Origin: CAZSSM01 sp964609385
Lineage (GTDB): Bacteria; Planctomycetota; Planctomycetia; Isosphaerales; Isosphaeraceae
DNA length: 64,000 nt
Assembly: GCA_964609385.1 (NCBI GenBank)
Contig: CAZSSM010000017.1
Coordinates: forward strand, 1-64,000
Reading direction: 5' to 3'
Below, one piece after another: positions 1 through 8,828 of this stretch. Position 1 is the first letter of the stretch, and each line of letters opens with the position of its first letter. The notes below the pieces were generated by a model. The model saw only the letters and a program-made list of their open reading frames with translations, did no database searches and had not been told where the DNA came from. A program made the position numbers and the translations under genes.

Positions 1-174
1 TCCTTCGCCATTTGTTTCTACTTCGCCTTGCTGCGTTGATTCGTTGGGTTGCGGGACGGTGGGCCGGTCCCGAGTGGAGTTTTGGGAGGGGCCGACGTTT
101 TTGTCGATGGGGGTCGCTCGAAGCGCGATACCTAGTTGGATCGTTCGGTTAAAGAGCGACGCGAACGGTGGGTC

Positions 175-1356
175 TTAGCGTTCGATCGTCAGGACTCCAT
201 CGACCAGACGGCCGCGGAGATCCGTGATGTATTCGGGCGTGGCGGTGAAGACGGGCCGGCCGGCCACCGCCCGGTTGCGGCCACTGGGCATCCGAATCGA
301 GAGGGTCCAATCCCCAGGCGGCAGGGGGATAACGGCCTCGCCAAACTCGTCGGTCGAACGTCGACGGCCGCGGTAACCACTATCACGCGCAAGGGGCTCA
401 GCAGTGACGGCCACACCTCGGATCGGCTCCTGCGTGTCGCGATCAACAACCGCGATGGTCAACACCGGAAGGAAGCTGCGGCCACTGACCGGTCGTCGGA
501 CCCGACGCGTGGTTGTCGCTCCGATCGTATCATCGTCGGGGAGCGGAGGAAGCGGCATCCCGTCACGCTGAAGGGTTCCATCGAGATCCCCCGCATCCCT
601 CGTCGGATCGATGATAGGTGATCTTTCAGTCCCATCCTCGGCTCCTTCTCCAACCTCGTTCGCTGGTTCGGCCGGTGGTGGAGACGTTTCGGTCGAACTG
701 CCACCGTTACGCAGGCCCGCATCGTCGTACCGAAGGTTGGGACTCGATTCGATCACGCGATCCTGAACGCGCGGTGCGTCGCGGACGACGACTGGCTCGT
801 CGCGAATCACCGACGAACTGTAGCACGAGGTACCGGCCTCGATCGTCGTCACAGCGGTGGGCGTTACGATGTCCTCGTAGATGACCGTCTCGGTCACTGG
901 CGCGAGGAAACTGGTCGGTCGGACGTAGTACAATCGACCATTGATCCGGGACAAGACGCGCTCGGTGGAGGAGCCGATCCGGAAGCTGGTCGGCACGACC
1001 GTCTGGAAGCTCGTCGGCACGACCGTCCGCACGCTCGTCGGCACGACCGTCCGTGTCTCGGTGATCACAGGTGTCGAGAACGACGTGATCACGGGCGTCG
1101 ATAGGAAGCTGGTCGACGTCACCGAGGTGGCGTAGCACGAGGGGGCGAAGCTGGTCACCACCGGCGTGGCGTAGCACGAGGTCGCTAAGACGGAGGTCGG
1201 TTGGATGTACCCGGTCGTGAAGATCGAGCCGTCCCCGAAAAGCCCTCCCGAGGCGTGAGCTGGCCCGACTCGAACCATCGTCGTGGCCAACAGAACCAAA
1301 CCGCCCAGGATCAGGCCGCTGAGGACGATCCTGGTCCGCGTGTTCCTCTGAGTCAT
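175..1356 (-). CDS. Secreted repeat protein with C-terminal carboxypeptidase-regulatory-like domain
   Basis: 393 aa. The N-terminus is a signal peptide: basic MTQRNTRTR, a hydrophobic stretch of about 18 residues, and a likely cut after AHA near residue 36. Residues of about 50-135 are Ser/Thr/Val-rich with short repeats of the type TVVPTSF and PVITSF plus several SCYA motifs. A Pro/Glu/Asp-rich linker follows. The last 100 residues look like a beta-sandwich of the carboxypeptidase-regulatory (CarboxypepD_reg) kind: VLTIAVVDRDTQEPIRGV, then a Gly/Pro turn and LPPGDWTLSIRMP. It is probably exported and may be surface-associated; no catalytic motif is visible. The gene stands alone and diverges from the DUF2461 gene. 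The start was chosen for the signal peptide and an upstream GGGAAA. Export is fairly certain, function unknown. Confidence 0.75.
   Translation of the reverse strand: MTQRNTRTRIVLSGLILGGLVLLATTMVRVGPAHASGGLFGDGSIFTTGYIQPTSVLATSCYATPVVTSFAPSCYATSVTSTSFLSTPVITSFSTPVITETRTVVPTSVRTVVPTSFQTVVPTSFRIGSSTERVLSRINGRLYYVRPTSFLAPVTETVIYEDIVTPTAVTTIEAGTSCYSSSVIRDEPVVVRDAPRVQDRVIESSPNLRYDDAGLRNGGSSTETSPPPAEPANEVGEGAEDGTERSPIIDPTRDAGDLDGTLQRDGMPLPPLPDDDTIGATTTRRVRRPVSGRSFLPVLTIAVVDRDTQEPIRGVAVTAEPLARDSGYRGRRRSTDEFGEAVIPLPPGDWTLSIRMPSGRNRAVAGRPVFTATPEYITDLRGRLVDGVLTIER
981..1052 (-). repeat. Three tandem 24-bp units inside the secreted protein gene
   Basis: Three consecutive 24-bp units with the core tcggcacgaccgtc encode an 8-residue repeat of the TVVPTSF type. 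Related but more diverged Val/Thr/Ser motifs continue on both sides in the protein. Confidence 0.8.
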
Positions 1357-1657
1357 CGGTGCAATTTCCCAACCACGGTGCGAGGAATTGAGTCGGCGTC
1401 GACGCCCGTCGACGCTTCCGGTCGAGCATTGTAGCCGATCCTTGGGTGACCCGAAGCCATCGAATCCCTGGAATCACCCCAACAGGACGATCTATTCACA
1501 ATCATCCCTATCCTAATTCCCAGCCGTCCTCCTCGGGATCCGAACCCAATGGATGACCCGGGCGACCGTTCGGGTTGGCGCGATCGCGACGATCATCCAA
1601 ACCTGACGGCTGATTCGAACCTCCTCGAACCGAACCACGGACAAAGGAGATCCCGCC
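1357..1657. other. Intergenic region between divergent genes
   Basis: 301 bp separating the leftward secreted-protein gene from the rightward DUF2461 gene. It should hold promoters for both. I see no convincing -35/-10 pair and no RNA gene. An AGGAGAT ribosome-binding site lies just before the DUF2461 ATG. Confidence 0.5.
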
Positions 1658-2374
1658 ATGCCGCTCGCGACGCGTCGATTCCTCGGATTCGACCCTCAAG
1701 GCCTCGATTTTCTCCGACTCTTGGCCCAGCACAACGAGCGCGATTGGTTCGAGGCCCACCGTGACGTCTATCGCGAACACCTCCAAGAGCCGCTTCGCGA
1801 CCTCGTCCACGACCTGGCCGCCACGCTGTCGGAACGCCAGATCCCATTAACCGGCGATCCCAAGCGTTCGTTGTTCCGGATCCACCGCGACGTCCGGTTT
1901 TCGGCCGACAAGTCGCCATACAAAACGCACGTCTCAGCGGTCCTCTCACAGACGGGGAACAAGCACGAGGCCGGGATCCTCTACCTCCACATCGATCCCA
2001 ACGAATCCTTCGCGGCCTCGGGGTTCTATGGGCTGCCAACTCCGGAACTCAACCGGATCCGCCATGTGATCGTCGAGGACCCGAAAGCCTTTCTGGCCAC
2101 CTTGCCCGAGCCGATGGGCGACGAGACTCAAGACGCATCGACGTTGAAGACGCTCCATTTCTCCGAGGTCGAATCGCTCAAGCGTTTGCCCAAAGGATTC
2201 ACCACCACCGGGGACGATCGGATCGACCACGCCCTCCGCCAGAAGCACCTCATCCTCAAGCGAACGCTCGACGAGGATCTGCTCGGACGAGCCGAGTTGG
2301 CCGAGGCCCTCGTCGACGTCGCCGACCGTTCGCTCCCGATGCTCCGATTCGGCTGGAACGCCTTGGCATCCTGA
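1658..2374 (+). CDS. DUF2461 (TIGR02453) family protein
   Basis: 238 aa, about the usual length for the DUF2461/TIGR02453 family. Family features visible: an N-terminal FLGFDPQGLDFLRLLAQHNE followed by RDWFEAH, the central FRIHRDVRFSADKSPYKTH, and GILYLHIDPNESFAASGFYGLP. The biochemical role of the family is not established. It has no signal peptide or membrane segment, so it is probably cytoplasmic. An AGGAGAT Shine-Dalgarno sequence sits at good distance before the ATG. It is a single-gene unit: 301 bp before it and about 720 bp without a recognisable gene after it. Family assignment is confident, function unknown. Confidence 0.9.
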   Translation: MPLATRRFLGFDPQGLDFLRLLAQHNERDWFEAHRDVYREHLQEPLRDLVHDLAATLSERQIPLTGDPKRSLFRIHRDVRFSADKSPYKTHVSAVLSQTGNKHEAGILYLHIDPNESFAASGFYGLPTPELNRIRHVIVEDPKAFLATLPEPMGDETQDASTLKTLHFSEVESLKRLPKGFTTTGDDRIDHALRQKHLILKRTLDEDLLGRAELAEALVDVADRSLPMLRFGWNALAS

Positions 2375-3098
2375 ATCGCGGGCCGCTTCACCACCCGAAT
2401 ACGCCCCGCATCAGGCATCACGGAGAGAAGAACGGTTTCGGCTCATGGCGCGAAATCGCTGGCTCCGCCGTTATCTCGAGCAGACCGCAGGTTGGGTTGG
2501 CTGGGGACGGGGCCGCTTTGGGGCCAGACTCCGTGGCCGAGCCGGGAAGAAGGCTGACTGTTCTGACGAAGGGTTGGCCGACTCGAGCCATCGATCCCAG
2601 GGTCGGCTCGCTTCATGTAGCAGTCCCCAGCCACCCGAGCACGGCGCTCGGTGGGGTTGGAGCCAAGCGCAACACCAAAGCTGCCTCATGAGCCAACTGC
2701 TTTTCTGCCGAACCCGATCCGCGAGGAGTCCGTTTCCCATCTCCGATCGCTCACGATACGTGACGATTGATCCAACAGGGAACCGTCTTCTACATGATTG
2801 TGGACAACTTTTAGGCAAGTCGCTCATGCTTTTTCGATACGGATTCTGAGGAAGCGTTGCTTGTCTCGATCGAAGCTCCGTTGCGATTCGGCCGAATCGT
2901 TCAGGTCGGTCTCGACGGATTGGCGTGGAGCCTTCACTCTATAAAGAACCTGCGTCTGGTTCGGCTCGCGGCGATCGGCCGAATGGCGTGCCACCGGGCC
3001 GACCGCCGGATCATGCATGGTCAGGCCTAGGCGCACATCTGTCGCGTCCCGGCTTCGGTATCTTTCCCCTGCTCGGCACGAGTGACTCTCCGCGGCTC
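2375..3098. other. Long stretch without a recognisable gene
   Basis: About 720 bp. Open frames exist on both strands (for example 2445-2849 plus and 2471-2827 minus). None has a good ribosome-binding site, a recognisable motif or protein-like composition. It may hold decayed sequence and the promoter of the DUF2868-like gene. I see no RNA gene or strong terminator. Confidence 0.4.
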
Positions 3099-5882
3099 AT
3101 GACTTCCTCGTCGTCTCAGCTCACCGAAGACCTCCTGGCGATCGAATTGATGCGGGCTCATGACGGGCCGGAGCCCCGGTATGATCCCGAGATCGATCTG
3201 GAACTCTATCAGAGTCCCAGCCTGACCGGTCACGTCAACGAGGGTCGCGATGGCGAGGTCCTGCGGACCACTGAGACGATGGCCCGACGCGCCGGGCTGA
3301 TGCTGGATCGTCGGATCGGTCTGGGTTCCCGGTGGCCGCACCTGGTTCGCGAGACCGTCGGCTGGATCCAAGTTGGTCTGGTCGTCTTGGCGATCCTGAT
3401 GGCCCTCGGCGCGACGGCCCCAACCCTGCAGCCTCGTGACGATCAGGTCGTGCCCATCCTGTACTACCTGGCCGTCTTCGCCATCCAGATCGTTTTCATG
3501 CTCCCGCCGCTGCTCATGACGGTCGCGGCGATCCTGAGCGGTCCGGGCTCAAGCCAGGCGGACGATCGCCCCAACCTGGCCAGTCGGATCCTACAACGCC
3601 TGGGCGCGGCGACGACGCTCTCAACGGTTGTCCTTCGCGCCGTGATGCGTTGGATCCAACCTTGGTTGCTTCGGCTCCGAGGGCGCGACCGGGCCCTCGA
3701 ACCGGATCAGGCCGATCGACTCCGACAGACGCTCGACCGACTCCGCGAGAGCCGAACCCGCCATACCCGGATCCTCTCACTGGGCATGGCCACGATCAGC
3801 CATCTCTGCGGAGTCGCCTTCTCGATAACGCTCTTGGCCACCGCCTGGCTCTTGATGTCGTTCCAGCAGCTCGACTACCGACTGGGGACCAGCACGATCC
3901 CGCTGGACGACCTGGCCGGCTTGGTCCGAGGCGCGTCCAACAGCGTCGCCTGGTTGGTCGAGCCCCCCTCCGACGCCGACATCGCCTGGTTGACCGGCGC
4001 TAGTCTGGTCGAGGTCCGATCGGACGATCCCGAAGCACAAGCCCGACTCGAGGCCGATATCCGAACCGAGTGGTCCGGGCGCCTCCTAGCGTTGCCCCTG
4101 GTCTTCGTCCTTCTGCCCCGATTGATCCTGCTCCTGCTAAGCCGCCTGATGCTCGGTCGTGCCCTGAAGCAGATGCGTCCCGACCCTCAACGCGACGACT
4201 ACGCACGGCTGATCATGGGCTATCTGACCCGCCCACCGGTCCACGGCCTCTCGCACATCCATGACGATGCCATCGCCGCCTTGACTGAGGTTGAGCCCAA
4301 CGACCCACGGGTTGAGCCAGTGCTCGCCGTTCAGACCATCAGTCCGCCGACCATCACGCCCCCTTCGACAACCCCAACCGGTACCGACCACGCTCCACCA
4401 ACCCCGAGCGATCGGGTCATCGTTTCGAATCCCACTCCGAGCCCGGCTCCGACCATAACGGCCACTCCGCTCGCGCCCGCCAGGACCAAACGCGTCCCCA
4501 CCGCGACGCTCTCGTTCTGGTACGAGACCCAGCCGCCCGATCAAGTTGAGGCCTTCCTGAAATCGGCCGGGCGTCGACAGATCACCGACGCCTGGTTCAG
4601 CCGTGGCGAGATCGATGGACGACGCGCCCGACGCGCCCTGCTGGACTGGCTGGAAGCGCAACGCGAACCGATCGCCCAGATCCTCATGATCGTCGACCTG
4701 AATCGGACTCCCGACGATCAGCTACGCACCTTCCTCAGCCGACTACACGAGGCCGCCGCAACCCACGCCCACTTCCGCGCGATCTTGACCGGTGGTGAGA
4801 GCCTCCGACAACGCTACGCTCACGATCCGGAACGGATCGGACAACGAATCACGCTCTGGCGTTCCACCCTTGGTGAGACCGGTTTCGCTGATCGAGGAGT
4901 CCGCGAGCACGATTTCCAGACCGAAACCGAAGCCAGCCGGAGCCGATTGGCCGCCTGGCTCTCGGGGAATCCGGAGCCCCAGGATTCTCAAGACGTCCCG
5001 GGCACGAACTCTGAGGCGTCCGTGGACCGAGCCGAGCGATTCCGCGCCGGCCTCTTCCCGGAGGCCATTCCGAAAATCCTCGAACCGCTGGGCGAGTTCG
5101 AGGCCGGTCACGTCGAGCCATTCATCGCCGCCGAGCGAATCCAACAGCAACTCACCCAACTCTACCGGGACGGGGACGGGAAGGCAGCCGATCGTTCGCG
5201 GCTGGGAACGTGGCTCAAGCCATCCAACGAAACGCTTGATCAGCTCACAGCCCGCTGGGATGCCGTCCGCGAGGCCCTGCCACAGACCGATGGTTGGGAC
5301 GTCGATTCGGCCCGCCATTGGGTCGGTCAGGTCGCCCGCCTCGAACGTTTGACCCGGCTCCTCCCCACCAAATGGACCGGGATCGGCGGGCTCTGTGGCG
5401 CGGTTTTGGGCACCAGCGGCGCCATCGCCCTGGGAGCCGCCGCCCCAGCGGTCGCTCTACCAGCGGTCTGGGCCGCGGCCCTCAACGCCGGTGTGGTCGG
5501 GGGTGGCTTGGGAGCCGCGATGGGCCAATGGCTCCCCGGTCGGATGAAATCGAGGAACTCGACCGCCGATCCGGGAACGACCGTGTCACCGACCGAAACC
5601 GAAGCGGACCAGGCGGCGACGCCACCCGACTTCGATCAGGTCGCGCGGAGCGGCCTGCTCTGGGCGCTCATCCTCGAACTGCAAGGGAATCCGGAGCAAA
5701 CCATCGCCGAAGGGCTCCGCGAGATCCTGGGCGAACCCGGTCCCCCGTTGACGACCACCGACCAGGTCGCCGACCATTTGCGACAGATTGAGGATCGGCT
5801 CACGATCTGGAGTCAGGACTCTGATCCGCTCCGGAGCGCAACGGTTTTCCTCGAGGAAGGTGCCCCCGATGACCTCCGTTGA
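3099..5882 (+). CDS. DUF2868-like multi-spanning membrane protein
   Basis: 927 aa from the ATG at 3099. The frame is open further left to 2925, but that part is Pro/Gly/Arg-rich and unlikely to be translated. Four hydrophobic segments lie in the first 370 residues, including VGLVVLAILMALGA, YLAVFAIQIVFMLPPLLM and LPLVFVLLPRLILLLLSRLM. A Thr/Pro-rich linker around residues 400-455 leads to a soluble region starting ATLSFWYETQPPDQVEAFL. Near residue 760 comes a Gly/Ala-rich hydrophobic stretch. The stop overlaps the next gene by 14 bp. DUF2868 proteins are known to sit beside DUF3482 GTPases, which supports the family call. It probably forms a membrane complex with that GTPase. The role is unknown, and the protein is much longer than typical DUF2868 members. 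Confidence 0.75.
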   Translation: MTSSSSQLTEDLLAIELMRAHDGPEPRYDPEIDLELYQSPSLTGHVNEGRDGEVLRTTETMARRAGLMLDRRIGLGSRWPHLVRETVGWIQVGLVVLAILMALGATAPTLQPRDDQVVPILYYLAVFAIQIVFMLPPLLMTVAAILSGPGSSQADDRPNLASRILQRLGAATTLSTVVLRAVMRWIQPWLLRLRGRDRALEPDQADRLRQTLDRLRESRTRHTRILSLGMATISHLCGVAFSITLLATAWLLMSFQQLDYRLGTSTIPLDDLAGLVRGASNSVAWLVEPPSDADIAWLTGASLVEVRSDDPEAQARLEADIRTEWSGRLLALPLVFVLLPRLILLLLSRLMLGRALKQMRPDPQRDDYARLIMGYLTRPPVHGLSHIHDDAIAALTEVEPNDPRVEPVLAVQTISPPTITPPSTTPTGTDHAPPTPSDRVIVSNPTPSPAPTITATPLAPARTKRVPTATLSFWYETQPPDQVEAFLKSAGRRQITDAWFSRGEIDGRRARRALLDWLEAQREPIAQILMIVDLNRTPDDQLRTFLSRLHEAAATHAHFRAILTGGESLRQRYAHDPERIGQRITLWRSTLGETGFADRGVREHDFQTETEASRSRLAAWLSGNPEPQDSQDVPGTNSEASVDRAERFRAGLFPEAIPKILEPLGEFEAGHVEPFIAAERIQQQLTQLYRDGDGKAADRSRLGTWLKPSNETLDQLTARWDAVREALPQTDGWDVDSARHWVGQVARLERLTRLLPTKWTGIGGLCGAVLGTSGAIALGAAAPAVALPAVWAAALNAGVVGGGLGAAMGQWLPGRMKSRNSTADPGTTVSPTETEADQAATPPDFDQVARSGLLWALILELQGNPEQTIAEGLREILGEPGPPLTTTDQVADHLRQIEDRLTIWSQDSDPLRSATVFLEEGAPDDLR

Positions 5883-7425
5883 TCACGAGCCGCGCGGAGC
5901 CGGCTTCGGAACGCCCACCAACGCCAACCCCGGCGCCCCATCCTCCGGCTCGAGTCCCGGTGGGACGGGGCTGCCCGTGGCCGACCTCGACGCGATCGCG
6001 CGGAAGCCGATCCGAATCACCGTCGCCGGACACGCCAATCATGGCAAGACCTCGATCGTCCGGACCCTCACCGAGGACGAGCGGTTCGGACAAGTCGACG
6101 ATCGGGCCGGTGTCACCAAGCGCGTGACCGAGCGCGAGATCAGCCTGGCCGGGAAAACCTTCCTCCGGATCTTCGACACGCCCGGCTTCCAGCACGCCGG
6201 TGATGCCCTCGACCAGTGTGGCGACGACGCGCCGATCGAGACGATCCTCGAGCACTTCCGGACCCACGACGATCAGGACGAGTTCCTCCTCTTGCAACGC
6301 TGCCGCGACAGCGATGTGATCCTCTACGTCATTGACGTCAGCCAGGCACCCACCGAGGACTTCAAAGACGAGTTCAGGCTCTTAGCCCGGTCCAAGGTGC
6401 CCGTGATCCCCCTGATGAACTTTCTCCAAGCCGGCTCGCCCAAGCATCGCGAGGCTTGGGTCGACTTTCTCCAGCGACACAACTATCACGACTTCACCCC
6501 CTATGACGCCCACATCCGCTACGACGATGCCGAGGAACTCCTGCTGGATCGGATCCGGCTGAAGCTGAGAGACCCCGCGCAGTCGGCCTTCCTCCGTTGG
6601 TGGATCACCTACCGCCACGCCCAGGTCGAGAAGCGTGTCAGTCGCTGCGCTTCGATCTTGGCCGCGATGCTGCTCGACGTCGCCGCCTACCGAGAACGAC
6701 GGAGCGGCCTGGGAGCCGACCAGCGCGCCGACGTCCAAGCCGAGATGACCGCGCAGTTTCAGGATACGGTCCGAGAACGCGAAGCCGCGACGGCGCGCCA
6801 ACTGGTCTATACCTTCGAGTTCGACCCCTCCCGACTCCACGGTCAGGTCGATCCGACCGAGGCCGATTCGGTCTGGTCGACCGACCTGTTCGGCCCGGAG
6901 GTCCGCCGCCATTTCCGGATCGGGGCCATCGGAGGCGCCCTCGGAGGTGCCACCGTTGGAGGGATGCTCGACGTGGTTACTGCCGGATCGACCCTCTTGG
7001 TCGGTTCGATGCTCGGCGCCGCCAGCGGCGCGGTGCTCGGCGTGATCGGCGGAGGTCTCTACAACACGCAGTTCGATCGCGTCACTCAGAGCCTCGGTGT
7101 TGAAACCGGACCAAACATCTGGCGCGTATTGATCGGCCGCGGGATCGCCCTGACTACCGACCTCCGCTTCCGAGGACGCGCCGATACACGCACCTTCCTG
7201 GTCACCACCAAACCGCCCAAATTGGACAAAGCCCGGCTCAGCGAACTGAACCGACTCCTCGAATCAGCCCGAACCGGCACACGCCTGAGCGCCGAACAAT
7301 TGGCCGACCCCAATGGACCTCGGACGCCGAGGATCGAATCCCTCCGCGAACCGGTCCGACAATCTGTCATGGCCCTGCTCACCGACGCCTACCACGAACG
7401 GCGTGCCGAGCTACCGACACTCTGA
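5869..7425 (+). CDS. DUF3482-type GTPase
   Basis: 518 aa. The start at 5869 has a GAGGAAGG ribosome-binding site and lies inside the end of the preceding gene, so translation is probably coupled. The P-loop is GHANHGKTS, followed by G3 DTPGFQ. The usual G4 NKxD is replaced by LMNFLQ, so base specificity may be altered. The C-terminal part carries the Gly/Ala-rich hydrophobic region expected of DUF3482 proteins (IGALGGATVGGMLDVV, then SMLGAASGAVLGVIGGGLY), possibly membrane-inserting. It is the partner of the DUF2868-like protein upstream. By family analogy it is a membrane-associated GTPase; the cellular process is unknown. Confidence 0.85.
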   Translation: MTSVDHEPRGAGFGTPTNANPGAPSSGSSPGGTGLPVADLDAIARKPIRITVAGHANHGKTSIVRTLTEDERFGQVDDRAGVTKRVTEREISLAGKTFLRIFDTPGFQHAGDALDQCGDDAPIETILEHFRTHDDQDEFLLLQRCRDSDVILYVIDVSQAPTEDFKDEFRLLARSKVPVIPLMNFLQAGSPKHREAWVDFLQRHNYHDFTPYDAHIRYDDAEELLLDRIRLKLRDPAQSAFLRWWITYRHAQVEKRVSRCASILAAMLLDVAAYRERRSGLGADQRADVQAEMTAQFQDTVREREAATARQLVYTFEFDPSRLHGQVDPTEADSVWSTDLFGPEVRRHFRIGAIGGALGGATVGGMLDVVTAGSTLLVGSMLGAASGAVLGVIGGGLYNTQFDRVTQSLGVETGPNIWRVLIGRGIALTTDLRFRGRADTRTFLVTTKPPKLDKARLSELNRLLESARTGTRLSAEQLADPNGPRTPRIESLREPVRQSVMALLTDAYHERRAELPTL

Positions 7426-7648
7426 CCATATCAATGTTAACTTTGGCGTAATTCACCGCAATAACCGGCTTATAGTAGCACTGATCACTTGGAACGTCAT
7501 TGATTCAATCCACGATCGGACATACGACGCCGGAGCGTCGACCAATGCCAGCCGCTGCCGAAATGGTCGGAGCCTCATGAGGTCTTCGTCGTGGGATCGA
7601 ATCGTCGGGTCGTATGACCGAGCCCACCGATTTGACAGGCGAAATGAG

Positions 7649-7897
7649 TTATCGACCCTTTGAGGATGACCGAGGGCCGAGGATTTCGTCAAGGAACTGA
7701 AGAAATCCGGTCCGCTTCTTCCGTCGTGTCCGAAGTTCCAAGTCCTGTCGGAGGAAATGCAGGTGAGCGACCATCGCCGCCTGCTCTTCGATCACGGAAT
7801 CCGAGGAGTTGGCGGGCTGGCGACGCCGCTGTCGCTTACGCGAGTTCGGCTGAGGCTCAGGATCGGAAGGGATGGATCGAGATGCAGCGGCGGACAT
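7649..7897 (-). CDS. Small basic hypothetical protein downstream of gvpK
   Basis: 82 aa, Arg/Gln/Ser-rich at the N-terminus (NSRKRQRRRQPANSSDS) with a predicted helical middle (EEQAAMVAHLHFLRQDLEL) and a C-terminal FLQFLDEIL. It starts 38 bp after gvpK on the same strand, with a GAGG about ten bases before the ATG, so it could be co-transcribed with it. It does not look like GvpG or another gas-vesicle family I know. It could be a spurious ORF. Confidence 0.4.
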   Translation of the reverse strand: MSAAASRSIPSDPEPQPNSRKRQRRRQPANSSDSVIEEQAAMVAHLHFLRQDLELRTRRKKRTGFLQFLDEILGPRSSSKGR

Positions 7898-7935
7898 GAA
7901 GAAACCTCAACGATCAAGGAGAGACGTCATTGCGT

Positions 7936-8295
7936 TTATCGGCACGACAGCATCTTACCGAGAGGAACCAGATCTAAGTTAAGGTTCTTGTCATCCAACT
8001 GAAACGTCCGTTTCAAAGATTCCACGTGCTCAGAGATCTGCAACAAAGTCCGCCCTAGTTCTTCAATCTGCTCGTCGTTGAACTGACCCTCATCGATCCT
8101 CCGCAAGGCTTGTCTCTCGAGGAGTTCACGCAGAAGCTGGATGACCGTTAAGGTCAATCGCCCCAATTCGTTGCCGACCGGCTCCGGTTTCGGGACCGGA
8201 CAAGCCAGACCGGTAGGCTGACTCCTTGAGGGATCGGACGCGCGAGTCAGGTAATCCTCAAGCATTTCGCGGAGATCGTACAGTGCATTGTCCAT
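7936..8295 (-). CDS. gvpK: Gas vesicle protein GvpK
   Basis: 119 aa from the ATG at 8295, preceded by a strong GGAGG. The family core is clear: LGRLTLTVIQLLRELLERQA followed by LRRIDEG, an acidic helix with EQIEELGRTLLQIS, and the near-invariant C-terminal NLDLVPLG. GvpK is a small accessory protein of gas-vesicle clusters and is needed for vesicle assembly in the species studied. The frame is open upstream to 8421, but that extension is Arg/Gly-rich and lacks a start signal. It lies downstream of gvpF/L on the same strand. No gvpA was found here, so whether gas vesicles are made cannot be judged from this window. Confidence 0.92.
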   Translation of the reverse strand: MDNALYDLREMLEDYLTRASDPSRSQPTGLACPVPKPEPVGNELGRLTLTVIQLLRELLERQALRRIDEGQFNDEQIEELGRTLLQISEHVESLKRTFQLDDKNLNLDLVPLGKMLSCR

Positions 8296-8828
8296 GAAAC
8301 AGCCTCCAAAATGTCTGAAGAGCCAGTCAACGCCGACGACGGTCACGCGATTACGACCGTTGCGAGTCCCGGCAGACGATCCAGGAAGATCCGGTCTCCG
8401 TTGCCCCCGAGATCGCCGCAACGCCCAAAACCCTCATCGACGAAGTCTGGGCCGATCGGGCATTGGCTAGAGCGACACATGCTTCGACGAATCGAGACCG
8501 ACCTCGGATTCTTGTTGATCCAAGGCAACATCCGTTCCGCAATAGGGGTTGCGATCAGCTCGTTGAAGCACCCGGTCATCGGTGACCTCCCCGAGTTCGA
8601 CGTCGAACGATTCGCACAGTTCGAGAGATCGAACAGTTTCGGATCAACCCCACGCTTAGCTCCTGCGGACGATCCTGGTCCAACCGAGCCACTCAGATCT
8701 GACCAGTCTTCCGGCAGTCATCGGCCATCTCCCAGAATCCTGTCACAACCTGCTCGGCATTCTTTGGCAAGTCTGCTTCATTGACGTTTTTTCAACGTCG
8801 TCGAAACGCGTTGCTGAAGAGTTGACTC
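8296..8828. other. Gap between gvpF/L and gvpK
   Basis: 533 bp within an otherwise co-oriented gas-vesicle pair. I looked for a GvpA/J/S-type ORF (about 70-110 aa with a hydrophobic amphipathic core) on both strands and saw none. Minus-strand frames are broken by stops. A plus-strand frame (8311-8784) has no recognisable motif. This may be the site of a lost gene. Confidence 0.45.

Noticed and set aside
8296..8828. Possible degenerate gvpA between gvpF/L and gvpK.
   Set aside because: No frame shows the GvpA core; similarity to short pieces was not better than chance by eye.
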